A DNA stretch of 64,000 nt from UBA1181 sp045617845 (lineage in GTDB: Bacteria; Bacteroidota; Bacteroidia; Bacteroidales; Paludibacteraceae), in contig JAZLJL010000034.1 of assembly GCA_045617845.1 (NCBI GenBank), positions 12,587-76,586 on the forward strand, read 5' to 3'. The first letter of the stretch is position 1; each line of letters starts with the position of its first letter. Made by a program: the position numbers and the translations under genes. Shown here in pieces: positions 18,026 to 27,700 of this stretch. Below the pieces are notes generated by a model. The model made no database searches. It worked only from the letters and a program-made list of their open reading frames with translations, and was not told the DNA's origin.

Positions 18026-18316
18026 TTATAAAAAAATAATATCGTCGATAACGTTGTCACCGACCTTTCCATTGAGTCTTTCCACCAATGCGCCACGAGA
18101 CATCAGCAGATCATTTTTCAGCAACGGGGAGGTTATCTTCACGCAAAGTTTCCGTCCGCTCAAATAAGCCGTTTGGGTATATCGTCCGATATTGCCACCC
18201 GCCAAATTCCCCCACTCCTCCAAGATTTGTTGTTGGGCGAAGCGTTTCCCGAGTTCCCCTTGATGGAGGAAATCCTCGATGAAGGGCGCCAGCAAGCTAG
18301 GGTCTTTCGCCTTCAT
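18026..18316 (-). CDS. DUF721 protein (DciA-like)
   Basis: This 96-residue protein belongs to DUF721, the family that includes the helicase-loading factor DciA of other bacteria. Conserved features are the QQILEEWGNLAGGNIGRYTQT helix and strand, a basic strand, and the LLKNDLLMSRGALVERLN helix. Its ATG overlaps the recF stop (ATGA), a pairing often seen in Bacteroidota. A role with replication or DNA repair is likely but not proven for this clade. Confidence 0.85.
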   Translation of the reverse strand: MKAKDPSLLAPFIEDFLHQGELGKRFAQQQILEEWGNLAGGNIGRYTQTAYLSGRKLCVKITSPLLKNDLLMSRGALVERLNGKVGDNVIDDIIFL

Positions 18317-19422
18317 CGTCTCACATCGGTTAATTGTTCGACCACACCCTCCTCAACTTTGAAGAGCAAATATTCGCAACCGGACTTCTCCAGGATGGAA
18401 GAGAGATGTTCCCTATCAGTATCCGAAATAAACACCTGGCCGAAGCGGTCGTCCCTCAGCAATTGCAGGATTTGGCTCACACGTTGCGCATCCAGTTTAT
18501 CGAAGATATCGTCCAACAAGAGGATAGGTTTCACGCCACTCTGCTCCTTGAGGAAATTGAACTGAGCCAGTTTCAGGGCGATCAGATAGGTTTTATTCTG
18601 GCCCTGCGAGCCTATTTTCTTAATGGGGAGCCCCTCCATCTCCATGTCGAGGTCATCTTTGTGGATTCCCTTGGTGGAGTAACCGATGACGAAATCACGG
18701 TCGCGCGTGGATTTCAGTTGTTCATCGAAAGGCGTCGCATCCTGGAGGTGCGAGCGGTATGTCAGTCCGACCTTTTCCCTACCATTGGACACGAAGCCAT
18801 GGAACTCGGCGAAATGGGGAAGGAAGCGTTCAATGAACTCGCTTCTTTTCTTAAAGATGAAAGCTCCGTACTCAGCCATTTGGGCTTCGAGCACATCCAA
18901 CAGGAGATCGTCCCTATTCTCAGCCTTGATCATCGCATTGCGTTGCGCCAAAGCGTTATTGTACGCCAAAAGGCAGGAGAGGTAGTTCTTGTCGTATTGT
19001 GAAATGAAGCCATCCATGAACTTACGGCGTTCGTCGCTACCCTCTTGGATGAGGGCACCGTCAGCCGGTGAAATGAGCACCAAGGGCAGCAGACCGATGT
19101 GGTCGGATAATTTCTCGTACTCCTTTTTGTCGCACTTGAAATGTTTCTTCTGTCGACGCTTGAGACCGCAGTAGATTTCCAAGTTTCTTCCGCCTCGCGA
19201 ATAAGCGCCTTCCAGCACAAGGAACTCCTCGTCGAGTGTGATGTTTTGGCTATCGATGGCGTTGGAATGGCTTTTGCAGAACGAGAGGTAATAGACCGCG
19301 TCCAAGAGGTTCGTCTTTCCCATGCCGTTATAGCCGACGAAGCAATTGATCTTCGGAGAGAACTCCAGATCTGCTTCCCGGATATTTTTGTAATTCAGTA
19401 TTCGGAGGCGGGATAAGAACAT
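18313..19422 (-). CDS. recF: DNA replication and repair protein RecF
   Basis: RecF is an SMC-like ATPase that binds gapped DNA and helps load RecA with RecO and RecR. The 369-residue protein shows the Walker A GYNGMGKTN (residues 30-38), the signature region GSQGQNKTYLIALKLAQF and the Walker B LLLDDIFDKLD. It is preceded by the purC terminator and coupled to the DUF721 gene. Confidence 0.96.
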   Translation of the reverse strand: MFLSRLRILNYKNIREADLEFSPKINCFVGYNGMGKTNLLDAVYYLSFCKSHSNAIDSQNITLDEEFLVLEGAYSRGGRNLEIYCGLKRRQKKHFKCDKKEYEKLSDHIGLLPLVLISPADGALIQEGSDERRKFMDGFISQYDKNYLSCLLAYNNALAQRNAMIKAENRDDLLLDVLEAQMAEYGAFIFKKRSEFIERFLPHFAEFHGFVSNGREKVGLTYRSHLQDATPFDEQLKSTRDRDFVIGYSTKGIHKDDLDMEMEGLPIKKIGSQGQNKTYLIALKLAQFNFLKEQSGVKPILLLDDIFDKLDAQRVSQILQLLRDDRFGQVFISDTDREHLSSILEKSGCEYLLFKVEEGVVEQLTDVRR

Positions 19423-19445
19423 GGACGCATGAAGTAAAAGAGACC

Positions 19446-19478
19446 GCAGGGTTCTCGATGAGGGAGCCCCGCGGTTTC
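19446..19478 (-). terminator. Terminator of purC
   Basis: Long imperfect arms (ACCGCAGGG... and ...CCCCGCGGT) form a hairpin on the minus strand followed by CTCTTTT, 10 bases past the purC stop and ahead of recF. Confidence 0.75.
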
Positions 19479-19488
19479 TGTAGTAAGA

Positions 19489-20439
19489 TTATTTGTTCAA
19501 ATAAGCCAGCACATTCTTTTCGATGCGGGCGTTCAAGGCGGACATATCAGTCTCCTTTTGGAACTTTTCGCCAACGATGTTCTCGTACAACTCGATGTAA
19601 CGTTCAGAGATGGACTTCACGATGGCATCAGTCATCTCAGGCACCTTTTGTCCATCTTTTCCTTGGAAGCCGTTATCCATGAGCCACTCGCGCACGAACT
19701 CCTTTGAGAGTTGTTTCTGGGCTTCGCCCTTTTCGAAACGCTCTTGGTAACCTTCAGCGTAGAAATAACGGGAAGAGTCAGGCGTATGGATTTCGTCCAT
19801 CAAATAAATCTTGCCGTCAGCCTTACCGAACTCATATTTCGTGTCGACGAGAATCAAGCCACGCTTAGCGGCGATCTCGGTTCCCCTTTGGAAAAGAGCC
19901 AACGTGTATTTTTCGAGCAAAGCGTAGTCCTCAGCGGAGACCAAACCTTGCTTTAGGATTTCCTCTTTAGAGATATCCTCGTCGTGCATACCGATTTCAG
20001 CCTTGGTGGTAGGAGTGATGATCGGAGTCGGGAACTTTTGGTTCTCCTTCATACCCTCAGGGATCTTCACGCCACAGATTTCACGGACGCCGCTCTTGTA
20101 AGCTCTCCAAGCGCTTCCGCAGAGGTAACCGCGGACGATCATCTCGACAGGGAAACCTTGGCAACGGATACCAACGGTAACCATAGGATCCGGAGTGGCC
20201 AATTTCCAGTTAGGGCAGATATCTTTGGTATCGTCCAAGAACTTAGCGGCGATCTGGTTCAAGACCTGACCTTTGAAAGGGATGCCCTTAGGGAGGATCA
20301 CGTCGAACGCGGAGATTCTATCCGTAGCGACCATCACCAATTTGTCGTCGCCTACACTATACACGTCTCTCACCTTACCGTTGTACACGGATTTTTGTCC
20401 AGGGAATTTAAATTCCGTCTTTGTTAATGCGCTTTCCAT
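19489..20439 (-). CDS. purC: SAICAR synthase
   Basis: PurC joins CAIR and aspartate, with ATP, to form SAICAR in purine synthesis. The 316-residue protein has NGKVRDVYSVGDD, TDRISAFDV, the ATP and substrate block VEMIVRGYLCGSAWR, and DEIHTPDSSRYF. It is the longer form typical of Bacteroidota. It overlaps the end of phoH by 32 bases, so the two are transcribed together. Confidence 0.97.
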   Translation of the reverse strand: MESALTKTEFKFPGQKSVYNGKVRDVYSVGDDKLVMVATDRISAFDVILPKGIPFKGQVLNQIAAKFLDDTKDICPNWKLATPDPMVTVGIRCQGFPVEMIVRGYLCGSAWRAYKSGVREICGVKIPEGMKENQKFPTPIITPTTKAEIGMHDEDISKEEILKQGLVSAEDYALLEKYTLALFQRGTEIAAKRGLILVDTKYEFGKADGKIYLMDEIHTPDSSRYFYAEGYQERFEKGEAQKQLSKEFVREWLMDNGFQGKDGQKVPEMTDAIVKSISERYIELYENIVGEKFQKETDMSALNARIEKNVLAYLNK

Positions 20440-21451
20440 ATGCTATATTTTTGTTTGATTGATTTTGTCCTGCATCTTCCGAAGCCTTAAGCTCCTCCAA
20501 CCTTTTTTTCCTCTCCTCCGCCGCCTTGTCGTATGCTTCGACAATCCGCTGCACCAACTGGTGGCGTACGATGTCCTTGACGTCGAACTGCACCCTAGCC
20601 ACGCCGTCGACATCCCGCAAAATCTGCAGGGCGTCGATCAAGCCCGACTTCTGGTTCGGGGGCAAGTCTATTTGGGAGACGTCACCCGTAACAACGATCT
20701 TACTGTTCATACCCATGCGGGTAAGGAGCATCTTAATCTGTTGGGTTGTGGTGTTCTGCGCCTCATCCAATATGATGAAAGAATCGCTCAAGGTACGTCC
20801 TCGCATGAAGGCGAGCGGTGCGATTTGTATGGTGCCATTATCCATGAAATCCTTCAGTTTGGCGCCAGGTATCATATCCTGCAAGGCATCATAGAGCGGT
20901 TGCAGGTACGGATCTATCTTTTCCTTCATGTCGCCCGGCAGGAAACCCAGTTTCTCACCAGCCTCAACAGCGGGACGGCTCAAGATAATCTTACGCACTT
21001 CCTTATTCTTCAACGATTTGACAGCCAAAGCGATGGCGGTGTAAGTCTTTCCCGACCCCGCAGGTCCGACGGCGAACACCAAATCGTTCGTCTCGAAACT
21101 CTTCACCAACCTCTTCTGATTGGGTGTACGGGCGATGATTGGCTTTCCGCCCACGCCATATATGATCAAGTCTGAAGACTCCGATTCTTTTTCTGGCTCC
21201 GCCCCCTTGATGTAATCGATTAAAGTAGATTCGTCTAAGGAATTGTATCTTGAACAATGTAACTCGACTCTACGGAAAACTTCCTCGAACGCCTTCACCT
21301 CCTGTTCTTCCCCACTACACTTGACGGCATTGCCTCTCGCCACGATCTTAATCTTGGGGAAGAGGTTCTTCAGTGTAGCTATGTTGCTATTATTCAATCC
21401 ATAAAAGACAACTGGATCGGCATTTTCGATAAGAAGTATTTTTTCTATCAT
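20408..21451 (-). CDS. PhoH family ATPase
   Basis: PhoH-like proteins are P-loop ATPases related to RNA helicase cores and linked to RNA processing, often near ybeY. The 347-residue protein carries Walker A GPAGSGKT (residues 129-136), SRPAVEAGEKLGFLPGD and the Walker B region FIILDEAQNTT. The start at 21451 (MIEKILLIENADPVVFYG) fits Bacteroidota homologues better than an ATG 11 codons upstream. A TATCTTTG box lies just upstream. Confidence 0.93.
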   Translation of the reverse strand: MIEKILLIENADPVVFYGLNNSNIATLKNLFPKIKIVARGNAVKCSGEEQEVKAFEEVFRRVELHCSRYNSLDESTLIDYIKGAEPEKESESSDLIIYGVGGKPIIARTPNQKRLVKSFETNDLVFAVGPAGSGKTYTAIALAVKSLKNKEVRKIILSRPAVEAGEKLGFLPGDMKEKIDPYLQPLYDALQDMIPGAKLKDFMDNGTIQIAPLAFMRGRTLSDSFIILDEAQNTTTQQIKMLLTRMGMNSKIVVTGDVSQIDLPPNQKSGLIDALQILRDVDGVARVQFDVKDIVRHQLVQRIVEAYDKAAEERKKRLEELKASEDAGQNQSNKNIAYGKRINKDGI

Positions 21452-21471
21452 CCAATAATTTTTAGAACGCA

Positions 21472-21479
21472 CAAAGATA
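21472..21479 (-). promoter_or_regulatory. -7 promoter box for phoH-purC
   Basis: The minus strand reads TATCTTTG, an exact TAnnTTTG match, 20 bases before the phoH ATG. Confidence 0.55.
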
Positions 21480-21569
21480 GACATTCAATTGCTCTTCATA
21501 TATATCTTTTGGAACTTTTTATCAACAGATTATGACAAAAAAAAGCAAGGATAATTCACTTATAATTCG

Positions 21570-21577
21570 TACTTTCG
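21570..21577 (+). promoter_or_regulatory. -7-like box for the first duplicated lipoprotein
   Basis: TACTTTCG differs from TAnnTTTG at one base. The same block is repeated, with changes, before the second copy at 22463-22470. Confidence 0.4.
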
Positions 21578-21644
21578 CATTGCACGAAGCGTAAAGACTT
21601 ACTCAAAAAAAATTAAAATTTTAATCATTCACAAAAAGTCCATC

Positions 21645-22361
21645 ATGAAATTACTGAAAATTAGTTCTTTGATACTCTCCGCCTCAGCGATTGTATCATG
21701 TTCAAACGGCACGTCCAACAACACAGAGGCCCCTGCCACGACAGAAAACACGCAAGAAGAAATTGTCGCAGAGACAATCGATTCCCTTGAAGAAGAAGAG
21801 GAGGAGGAAATCGATTCAACGGATATCGTATTAAAAAAGTATACGGAAACGATAAGACAAAGGTTGATATCGGAGCAACACAAGGTGGAAGGCGCACCTA
21901 ACATCAAATCCTTCGTATTCAGCCTATTGCCATCCGTCGACGGATATTACAAGGAGCCGGATGCCCTTAAAGGGATGGAGAAGAATTTCGACATGGAGAA
22001 CGAATATTTCGAATCAATCGAAAAGGGTGACGGCCTATTTTCACTCACGAGTTGCTACTGGGAGAGAAAGGACGGCAAGAAATTGGTGGCATTCCACAGC
22101 ATTGACCGCGAGCCGAACAGGAAAGAAGACACCACGTATTACATTCAAAACTCCTACCTCCTTTTCTACCTATACAACGAAGAGAACCAAGAGTTGGAGC
22201 ACATAGAGGCGCCATTCGACAAGCCTCTCGCGGAAGAGCACTTGGAATGCATATTGCCACAAGAAGGTCAAGACATCCAATATAGTTATTGGGAAGGAGG
22301 CCAAGCAAAGAAAGACTTACACATCCTAAAATGGAACGGCATGGGATTCGACGTCCAATAA
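21645..22361 (+). CDS. Lipoprotein of unknown function, copy 1 of a tandem pair
   Basis: The 238-residue protein begins with a lipoprotein signal peptide (ISSLILSASAIVSC), then an acidic Thr/Glu-rich linker up to about residue 60, then a compact domain of about 170 residues with blocks VEGAPNIKSFV, SLTSCYWERKDGKKLVAF and LEHIEAPFDKPL, ending in LKWNGMGFDVQ. I do not recognise the domain. Copy 2 lies 175 bases downstream and is similar along its whole length, including its leader DNA. Confidence 0.8.
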   Translation: MKLLKISSLILSASAIVSCSNGTSNNTEAPATTENTQEEIVAETIDSLEEEEEEEIDSTDIVLKKYTETIRQRLISEQHKVEGAPNIKSFVFSLLPSVDGYYKEPDALKGMEKNFDMENEYFESIEKGDGLFSLTSCYWERKDGKKLVAFHSIDREPNRKEDTTYYIQNSYLLFYLYNEENQELEHIEAPFDKPLAEEHLECILPQEGQDIQYSYWEGGQAKKDLHILKWNGMGFDVQ

Positions 22362-22462
22362 TCCCGGCATCCTAATTAGCATAACGGGGCGCACCATCGT
22401 TCGGATATTGTTTCTCCGAAGAGGGGCAAGAACATATGGGCGTTCCCAATGGTTATAATCCG

Positions 22463-22470
22463 TACCTTCG
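22463..22470 (+). promoter_or_regulatory. -7-like box for the second duplicated lipoprotein
   Basis: TACCTTCG sits in a block (CCGTACCTTCGCATAGCAC) clearly related to that before copy 1, so the promoter was duplicated with the gene. Confidence 0.4.
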
Positions 22471-22536
22471 CATAGCACAAAGCATAAAAACATACTCAAA
22501 CAATATTTTTTAAATAGTTCACAAAAAAGACCCATC

Positions 22537-23247
22537 ATGAAATTACTTAAAATTGGTTCTTTGATACTTTCCGCATCAGCGATTGTATCATGTTCAAACA
22601 GCGCTTCCGATAGCACGCAGACCACTACCACGGCAGAAAACACACAGGAAGAGATGGTTGCGGCGGCAACTGATTCCGTCGTAGAGAAACAGGAGACCGA
22701 CTCTGTGGATATCAAGTTCAAAATGAAGATGGAACTTGAGAAACAAAGGATGATATCGGAGAAACACAAGGTGGAAGGCGCACCAAACATCAAATCCTTT
22801 GTCCACGCCCTATTACCATCCGTCGACGACTATTACAAAGACCCGAAGGCACTAAAAGATTTGGATGAGCAATTCGACATGAAGAATGGATATTTCGAAT
22901 TAACCGAAGAGGGGGACGGTATGTATTCACTCACAAGTTGCTACTGGAACCGCAAGGACGGCAAGAAGCTAGTGGCATTCAACAACTATGTCAACGAGTC
23001 AGTCGTAAAAGCCAACACCTTAGGTTACATTCAATACTCCTACCTACTTTTCTACCTATACAACGAAGAGACCAAAGAGTTGGAGCACATCGAGGCGCCA
23101 TTCAACAAGCCTCTAGAGGGAGAGCACTTGGCATTCATGTTGCCACAGGAAGGCAAGGACATACAATATAATTTTAAAGAAGAAGGTCAGGAAGAGGTAA
23201 TAATTCACACCCTAAAATGGAACGGCATGGGATTCGACGTCGAATGA
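22537..23247 (+). CDS. Lipoprotein of unknown function, copy 2 of a tandem pair
   Basis: This 236-residue paralogue of the preceding gene shares the signal peptide almost residue for residue (SLILSASAIVSC), the acidic linker and the blocks VEGAPNIKSFV, SLTSCYWNRKDGKKLVAF and LKWNGMGFDV. Differences concentrate in the linker and at surface-like positions. Retention of two intact copies with separate promoters suggests dosage or differing partners, which is inference. Confidence 0.8.
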   Translation: MKLLKIGSLILSASAIVSCSNSASDSTQTTTTAENTQEEMVAAATDSVVEKQETDSVDIKFKMKMELEKQRMISEKHKVEGAPNIKSFVHALLPSVDDYYKDPKALKDLDEQFDMKNGYFELTEEGDGMYSLTSCYWNRKDGKKLVAFNNYVNESVVKANTLGYIQYSYLLFYLYNEETKELEHIEAPFNKPLEGEHLAFMLPQEGKDIQYNFKEEGQEEVIIHTLKWNGMGFDVE

Positions 23248-23269
23248 TCCTGACATTCCAAATAGCGTA

Positions 23270-23313
23270 ATGGTGCGCACCATTTTGTGAAATCGGTGCG
23301 CACCATATTTTTT
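23270..23313 (+). terminator. Terminator of the lipoprotein pair
   Basis: ATGGTGCGCACC (23270-23281) and GGTGCGCACCAT (23295-23306) form a 12-base perfect stem followed by ATTTTTTT-type sequence. A decayed half copy (GGCGCACCAT) remains after the first lipoprotein gene near 22386. Confidence 0.88.
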
Positions 23314-23383
23314 CGTGCCGACATAAAACGGGATAGAATCGAATGGTAGGCGCACGGCTGAGCGACTAACTTCACTCCTCGGA

Positions 23384-24565
23384 TTAACGGGGCAGCAACT
23401 CCTTCAACATTTGCGGAGACAATCTCATACGTATCTCACTGATCACAGAATCCTTATCATCCGCAATGAAATCGACGATATATTCATCATAATAATTCTT
23501 TTCCGCATGGAGCTTTCCGTCTAGGCCCTTTCCGCCAGTGAAGCCATTTTCCAAAGCCTCGCCCAAGTTTTTCCCCACGGCATAGATGCCACATCCGTCG
23601 CCATACTCCTCATACAGAGCGAATTTACGGGTAAAGACACTGATTCCAGTAACATAATCATTCTCCACCTTGGCAGAGAAATATTTCTCGCCGTCCTTAC
23701 TATAAGAATAGACATCACCTTTTATCTCGACCGCATAACTCGGCAAAGCCCCCTTGTCCAAGTGTCTCTGGCCACCCAAGACATATCCATCCATACCTCC
23801 GATACCACTAGCCTCCAAAACATAGGCAGGCAGATCCATGTGGGCTTCGGCTTTCCGAATGAAAGAACCATTTTTGAATTCATAGAAAAAAGAAGGTGTC
23901 GTGACAATTCCCTGATTGCCATCATCTTGTCTCAGATAACTCAAATCAAGGCCAACCAGGACACCTCCCGTGCACTCGTCGCCCGCAGGCACAAATTTGT
24001 AATCGAAATGAGACGCATAGTTCTTTTTGATATCGGTCATAGTCTCAGCGTCAAGGCCCAAAAGGTTCACCTCATCCTCGAAGAAAGCCATCACATCAGG
24101 CTGAGGGAAAGCCACCTTCAAGCGCTGCATTTCTCCATCCTTGTATGAGAACACGCCATTCCCCTCCGACTGATAAGCTCCATCGCATCCACCTCTAGCC
24201 GAATAGCAGACATACGTCACATCTCCCTCATGGAAACAGACCAACGAAAAAATCCCGTAGAACCCAGCCTCACGGTCCTTATCATCGCCTTCATACCAAG
24301 TCTCAAATAGGCATCCGTCAGCCTGGGGCGCCTCAGGGAACTCCAGATTCACGCACCGTTGGGGCAATTCCGTTTCCGGAATAAGTTTATACATTTCGAA
24401 AGCCCTATTGGGAACCTCCACAAAGGCAGAATCAGTCATCACCAAACTTTCCTTTTCCTCCTGTCCGGAAGAAGCATTGTTTTCCCCGCCGCAGGAGAGC
24501 AAAAGGGGAAAACATGGGGCAACCAAGCAACCTATGATAGCTAATTCGCGCAACAAATTTCTCAT
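23384..24565 (-). CDS. Lipoprotein of unknown function
   Basis: The 393-residue protein has a signal peptide with lipobox (LLLSC) and a glycine/asparagine linker. The mature part is acidic, with many aromatic residues and single cysteines in pairs (CYSARGGCDGAYQSEG). No known domain was recognised. A promoter (TTG, 18 bases, TATCTTTG) lies at 24604-24632. It converges with the lipoprotein pair and does not resemble those proteins. Confidence 0.78.
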   Translation of the reverse strand: MRNLLRELAIIGCLVAPCFPLLLSCGGENNASSGQEEKESLVMTDSAFVEVPNRAFEMYKLIPETELPQRCVNLEFPEAPQADGCLFETWYEGDDKDREAGFYGIFSLVCFHEGDVTYVCYSARGGCDGAYQSEGNGVFSYKDGEMQRLKVAFPQPDVMAFFEDEVNLLGLDAETMTDIKKNYASHFDYKFVPAGDECTGGVLVGLDLSYLRQDDGNQGIVTTPSFFYEFKNGSFIRKAEAHMDLPAYVLEASGIGGMDGYVLGGQRHLDKGALPSYAVEIKGDVYSYSKDGEKYFSAKVENDYVTGISVFTRKFALYEEYGDGCGIYAVGKNLGEALENGFTGGKGLDGKLHAEKNYYDEYIVDFIADDKDSVISEIRMRLSPQMLKELLPR

Positions 24566-24603
24566 AAAGCAATCATTTTAAAACACAAATCCGTTTTTCA
24601 TAA

Positions 24604-24632
24604 CAAAGATAAATATATTAATTGACACACAA
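24604..24632 (-). promoter_or_regulatory. Promoter of the 393-residue lipoprotein gene
   Basis: The minus strand reads TTG, 18 bases, TATCTTTG, close to the Bacteroidota consensus, with the ATG 39 bases further on. Confidence 0.6.
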
Positions 24633-24693
24633 TCCCCCAAGCACCCGGATAGCGCAAAATCTTTTTTCCATCACTTCCTAAGGAAAAGGAATA

Positions 24694-24728
24694 AAAAAGA
24701 GCCCCGAAGTATTTCCTACCTTCGGGGC
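24694..24728 (-). terminator. Terminator of the M60-like protease gene
   Basis: Arms GCCCCGAAG (24701-24709) and CTTCGGGGC (24720-24728) form a perfect nine-base stem. On the minus strand it is followed by TCTTTTTTAT. Confidence 0.9.
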
Positions 24729-24762
24729 CCATATCATTCAAATGACTTTCCTGCGTCCTTAT

Positions 24763-27700
24763 TTATTTGATTTTCAACCCCAACACAGTCCATTCCTCTC
24801 CACCACGGACGATGATGACACGGTTGTCGCGGATGATTTTCTTAACGGCAAGAGCATCGGATCCGACCTCTTGGACACCCGTCAAATCAGGATTCACAGG
24901 GGCATCAAGGTCACCCACAATAGTTCCGAATTCTGGCCAATCAGAATTCAAATAGTCTTGTAGCGCGGAGCTGTGGACATGAATAGTAGGCTCAGTTGAG
25001 AACATATACATCGCATGATTGAGCGGAGTAAGGGACTCCACATAAGCGTTCTTCACGTTCGACTGGTAGAAAACACCCTGCCGCAAATTCACGTTGTCGC
25101 CCAAGATCGTCACCTTACGCAAAGATTTACAATAAGCGAAAGCGTCAAATCCGACAGAAGTGACATTGGCAGGAATCGTGATCTGAGAGATACAGGAATG
25201 AGCAAACGCACGGTCATCTATCTTGGTTATAGAATTAGGCAACACGATAGAAGACAAACGGGTACAATAGGAGAACATTTCCTCTCCGATGCAATTATCC
25301 GTCGTAAAATGCGTTCCGTCATAAGACTCTCCCCCACTGACGATTGTCGCATTAGAAAGATCCAACAAAACGAGCGAGCCTTCATCAATCATTTTAAGCA
25401 GATATTTGATATCCGTTCCATTGATCGGACCTGAGATGCAGGCGCGGAAAGTAGAGGACTTAACGTATTGGGAAACGGTTCCAGGCTCGTCCAACCTAAC
25501 CTCCACATTCGATATGGTACTGGTAGTAGGGACATTATACAACTGTCCGTTCGAACTGACCGCATAAAGATGATAATTTTTCTCCATCACCTCGGAAGGA
25601 ACACAGAACTTATAGTCGTTCGATCCATAGAGAAGATTGTTCTCGTCATCCAACAGGACGACACCCACAGCGTCTGTACCCGAAATGACGAAAAATGAAT
25701 CCTGATGTACAGCGGTAAGATCAGGAACCTGCGAAGCCTCAGGTGAGAATTCCGTATATTGTCCGAACGTACCGCATTTACCCACTGCATAATCAGGGTC
25801 CAAGCGGTCGTTCCCCGCAGTAGTCAAGAAATCGGTAGTCGGCAAATTGGTGATTCGATCTTCAATGAAAATGATTTCACGGTTCTTTGTGGGATATTTG
25901 GAAATTTCCTCCAAAGTGGCGTCGATCTGCTCTTGCGTAACGGTAATGTGTTTATACCCATAATCATCAATCAACGTGTCGATAGGCTCGAAGAAACCCC
26001 AGACCCTAAAGAAGTCAGTCAAATCCTCATTAGCCACCTCGCACACCTTACGGACAAACTTCAACATGCTCTCATCCGTATTGCTCCATAAAGTCAGAGG
26101 ATCCTTCCTAAGCTCCTGGAAAAGGCGCGGATAGAAAGTGATATCATGTTGGGCTTGATGATAATAGAGATAAAGTTGGTAGTACATACGGGTGGCATCG
26201 TACACATCCCTTTGGGCATATGGCACATGATTGGCAAAATCCACGAAAGCGGTAGAAACGGAGCCACCAGACGACACCTTCCTACCGTCAAGGAAACAAA
26301 TGACATTAGAGAAGAGATTGTTCGACACCTCGCTTCCGCCTTCCAAGTTGATGGCATCTTGAAGCGCATGGCCGACTTCATGGGCGACGCACCACTCATC
26401 TAAATCAGGGGAATCAACATTAAAAGAATTGTTCACGCAAGAAGGCGAGTTATAAGACGTTCTATACGTAGTAGAATTCGCCAATCCAGCTTGGTTCTCA
26501 TCGCCTTCAATCGCCCAGTGTATATTGTTATAATAATTGGGGAAGTAAGCGTCACCACCCGCAAGGCAATAAGGGGCATGAGCGCACAAGCCATTCGCGA
26601 CGAACTCAGTTATACCCATCAGTTCCCTTTCCCAAAGGATAAGGCTATCGAACCTGGCGACAGAACGGTCTATCGAAATAGGCCATGTGTTACGATAGGT
26701 ATCCGTATTGAAATTCATAGCAGTATACTTACCCTTCACGGTAAAGGTCTGGAACGTGGCGTTCTTCAGCAACGCCTGGTACTCCTCGTCGCTATGGTGA
26801 GAAGCATCGTAATAACCGTCCACGATTCCACCCTCGATATGGACTTTAACATCAGGCCATTCAGAGACTTTTTTAGTCATCTCTTTCGTCGTATAGGCTG
26901 TGTAAACGACATAATACATGCTATTCTTCTTTCCTACGATGATATTTAAGCCAGGATTCAAATAGGTACCGGAAGTAGGATTACTGATTAGGCTACCATT
27001 CTTCACGCCAGAGAAATAAATCGTGGCATCAGAAGGCAAAGCCCGATCGGCGAAAACATAAAACGTATCAGGCTCCTCCATATAGATTCCAGTCGGATTA
27101 CCCATGTAAGAACCCTCGTTGCTGATTAATTCCTTATGCCAATACTTAGCGTCGCTGTAAGGAGAGTAATCATGGATACGGAATTGCTTCTCATAAGGTT
27201 CCCATTGGTCGTTTTTCACTTTGATGGCGATATTCACTAAAGGCTCGGTCAACCCGACGGACGACATAGCATCCCTCAACGCATCATCATCCAGGGTGGC
27301 GAAACGTGTATAAAGCTGCGTACAAGCATAATCCGCAAAGAAATATTGGAACTTAACAGCCAATACCCTATCATCAGAAAATATAAATCCGTATGTCTCA
27401 TCCAAATCATCCACCAAAGAGCCGTACTCCGACCACGAGGAAGCTTTGTAGAGGGAGGACGAAGAATCATAAACATGGATGGTAGGATCGGAAGAAAACT
27501 CGTAGGCACTGTAAAGAGGCGGGATGAGCGCCTTCATATAAGCGTCCTTAACATTGGATTGATAGAATACGCCTTGTTCCAAAACAGCCACCTCCAGACC
27601 GATGGTAACGCTGGTCAAATCCTCGCAATAGGCAAAAGCGTCCATTCCCACTTGTGTGACGTTATCGGGAATCACGACACTGGTGAGCCCTGAGTGGGCG

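Noticed and set aside
18004..18026. A terminator between the DUF721 and thioesterase genes
   Set aside because: The GGTGGATCCC/GGGATTCACC palindrome has almost no loop and no adjoining T run on the right side.
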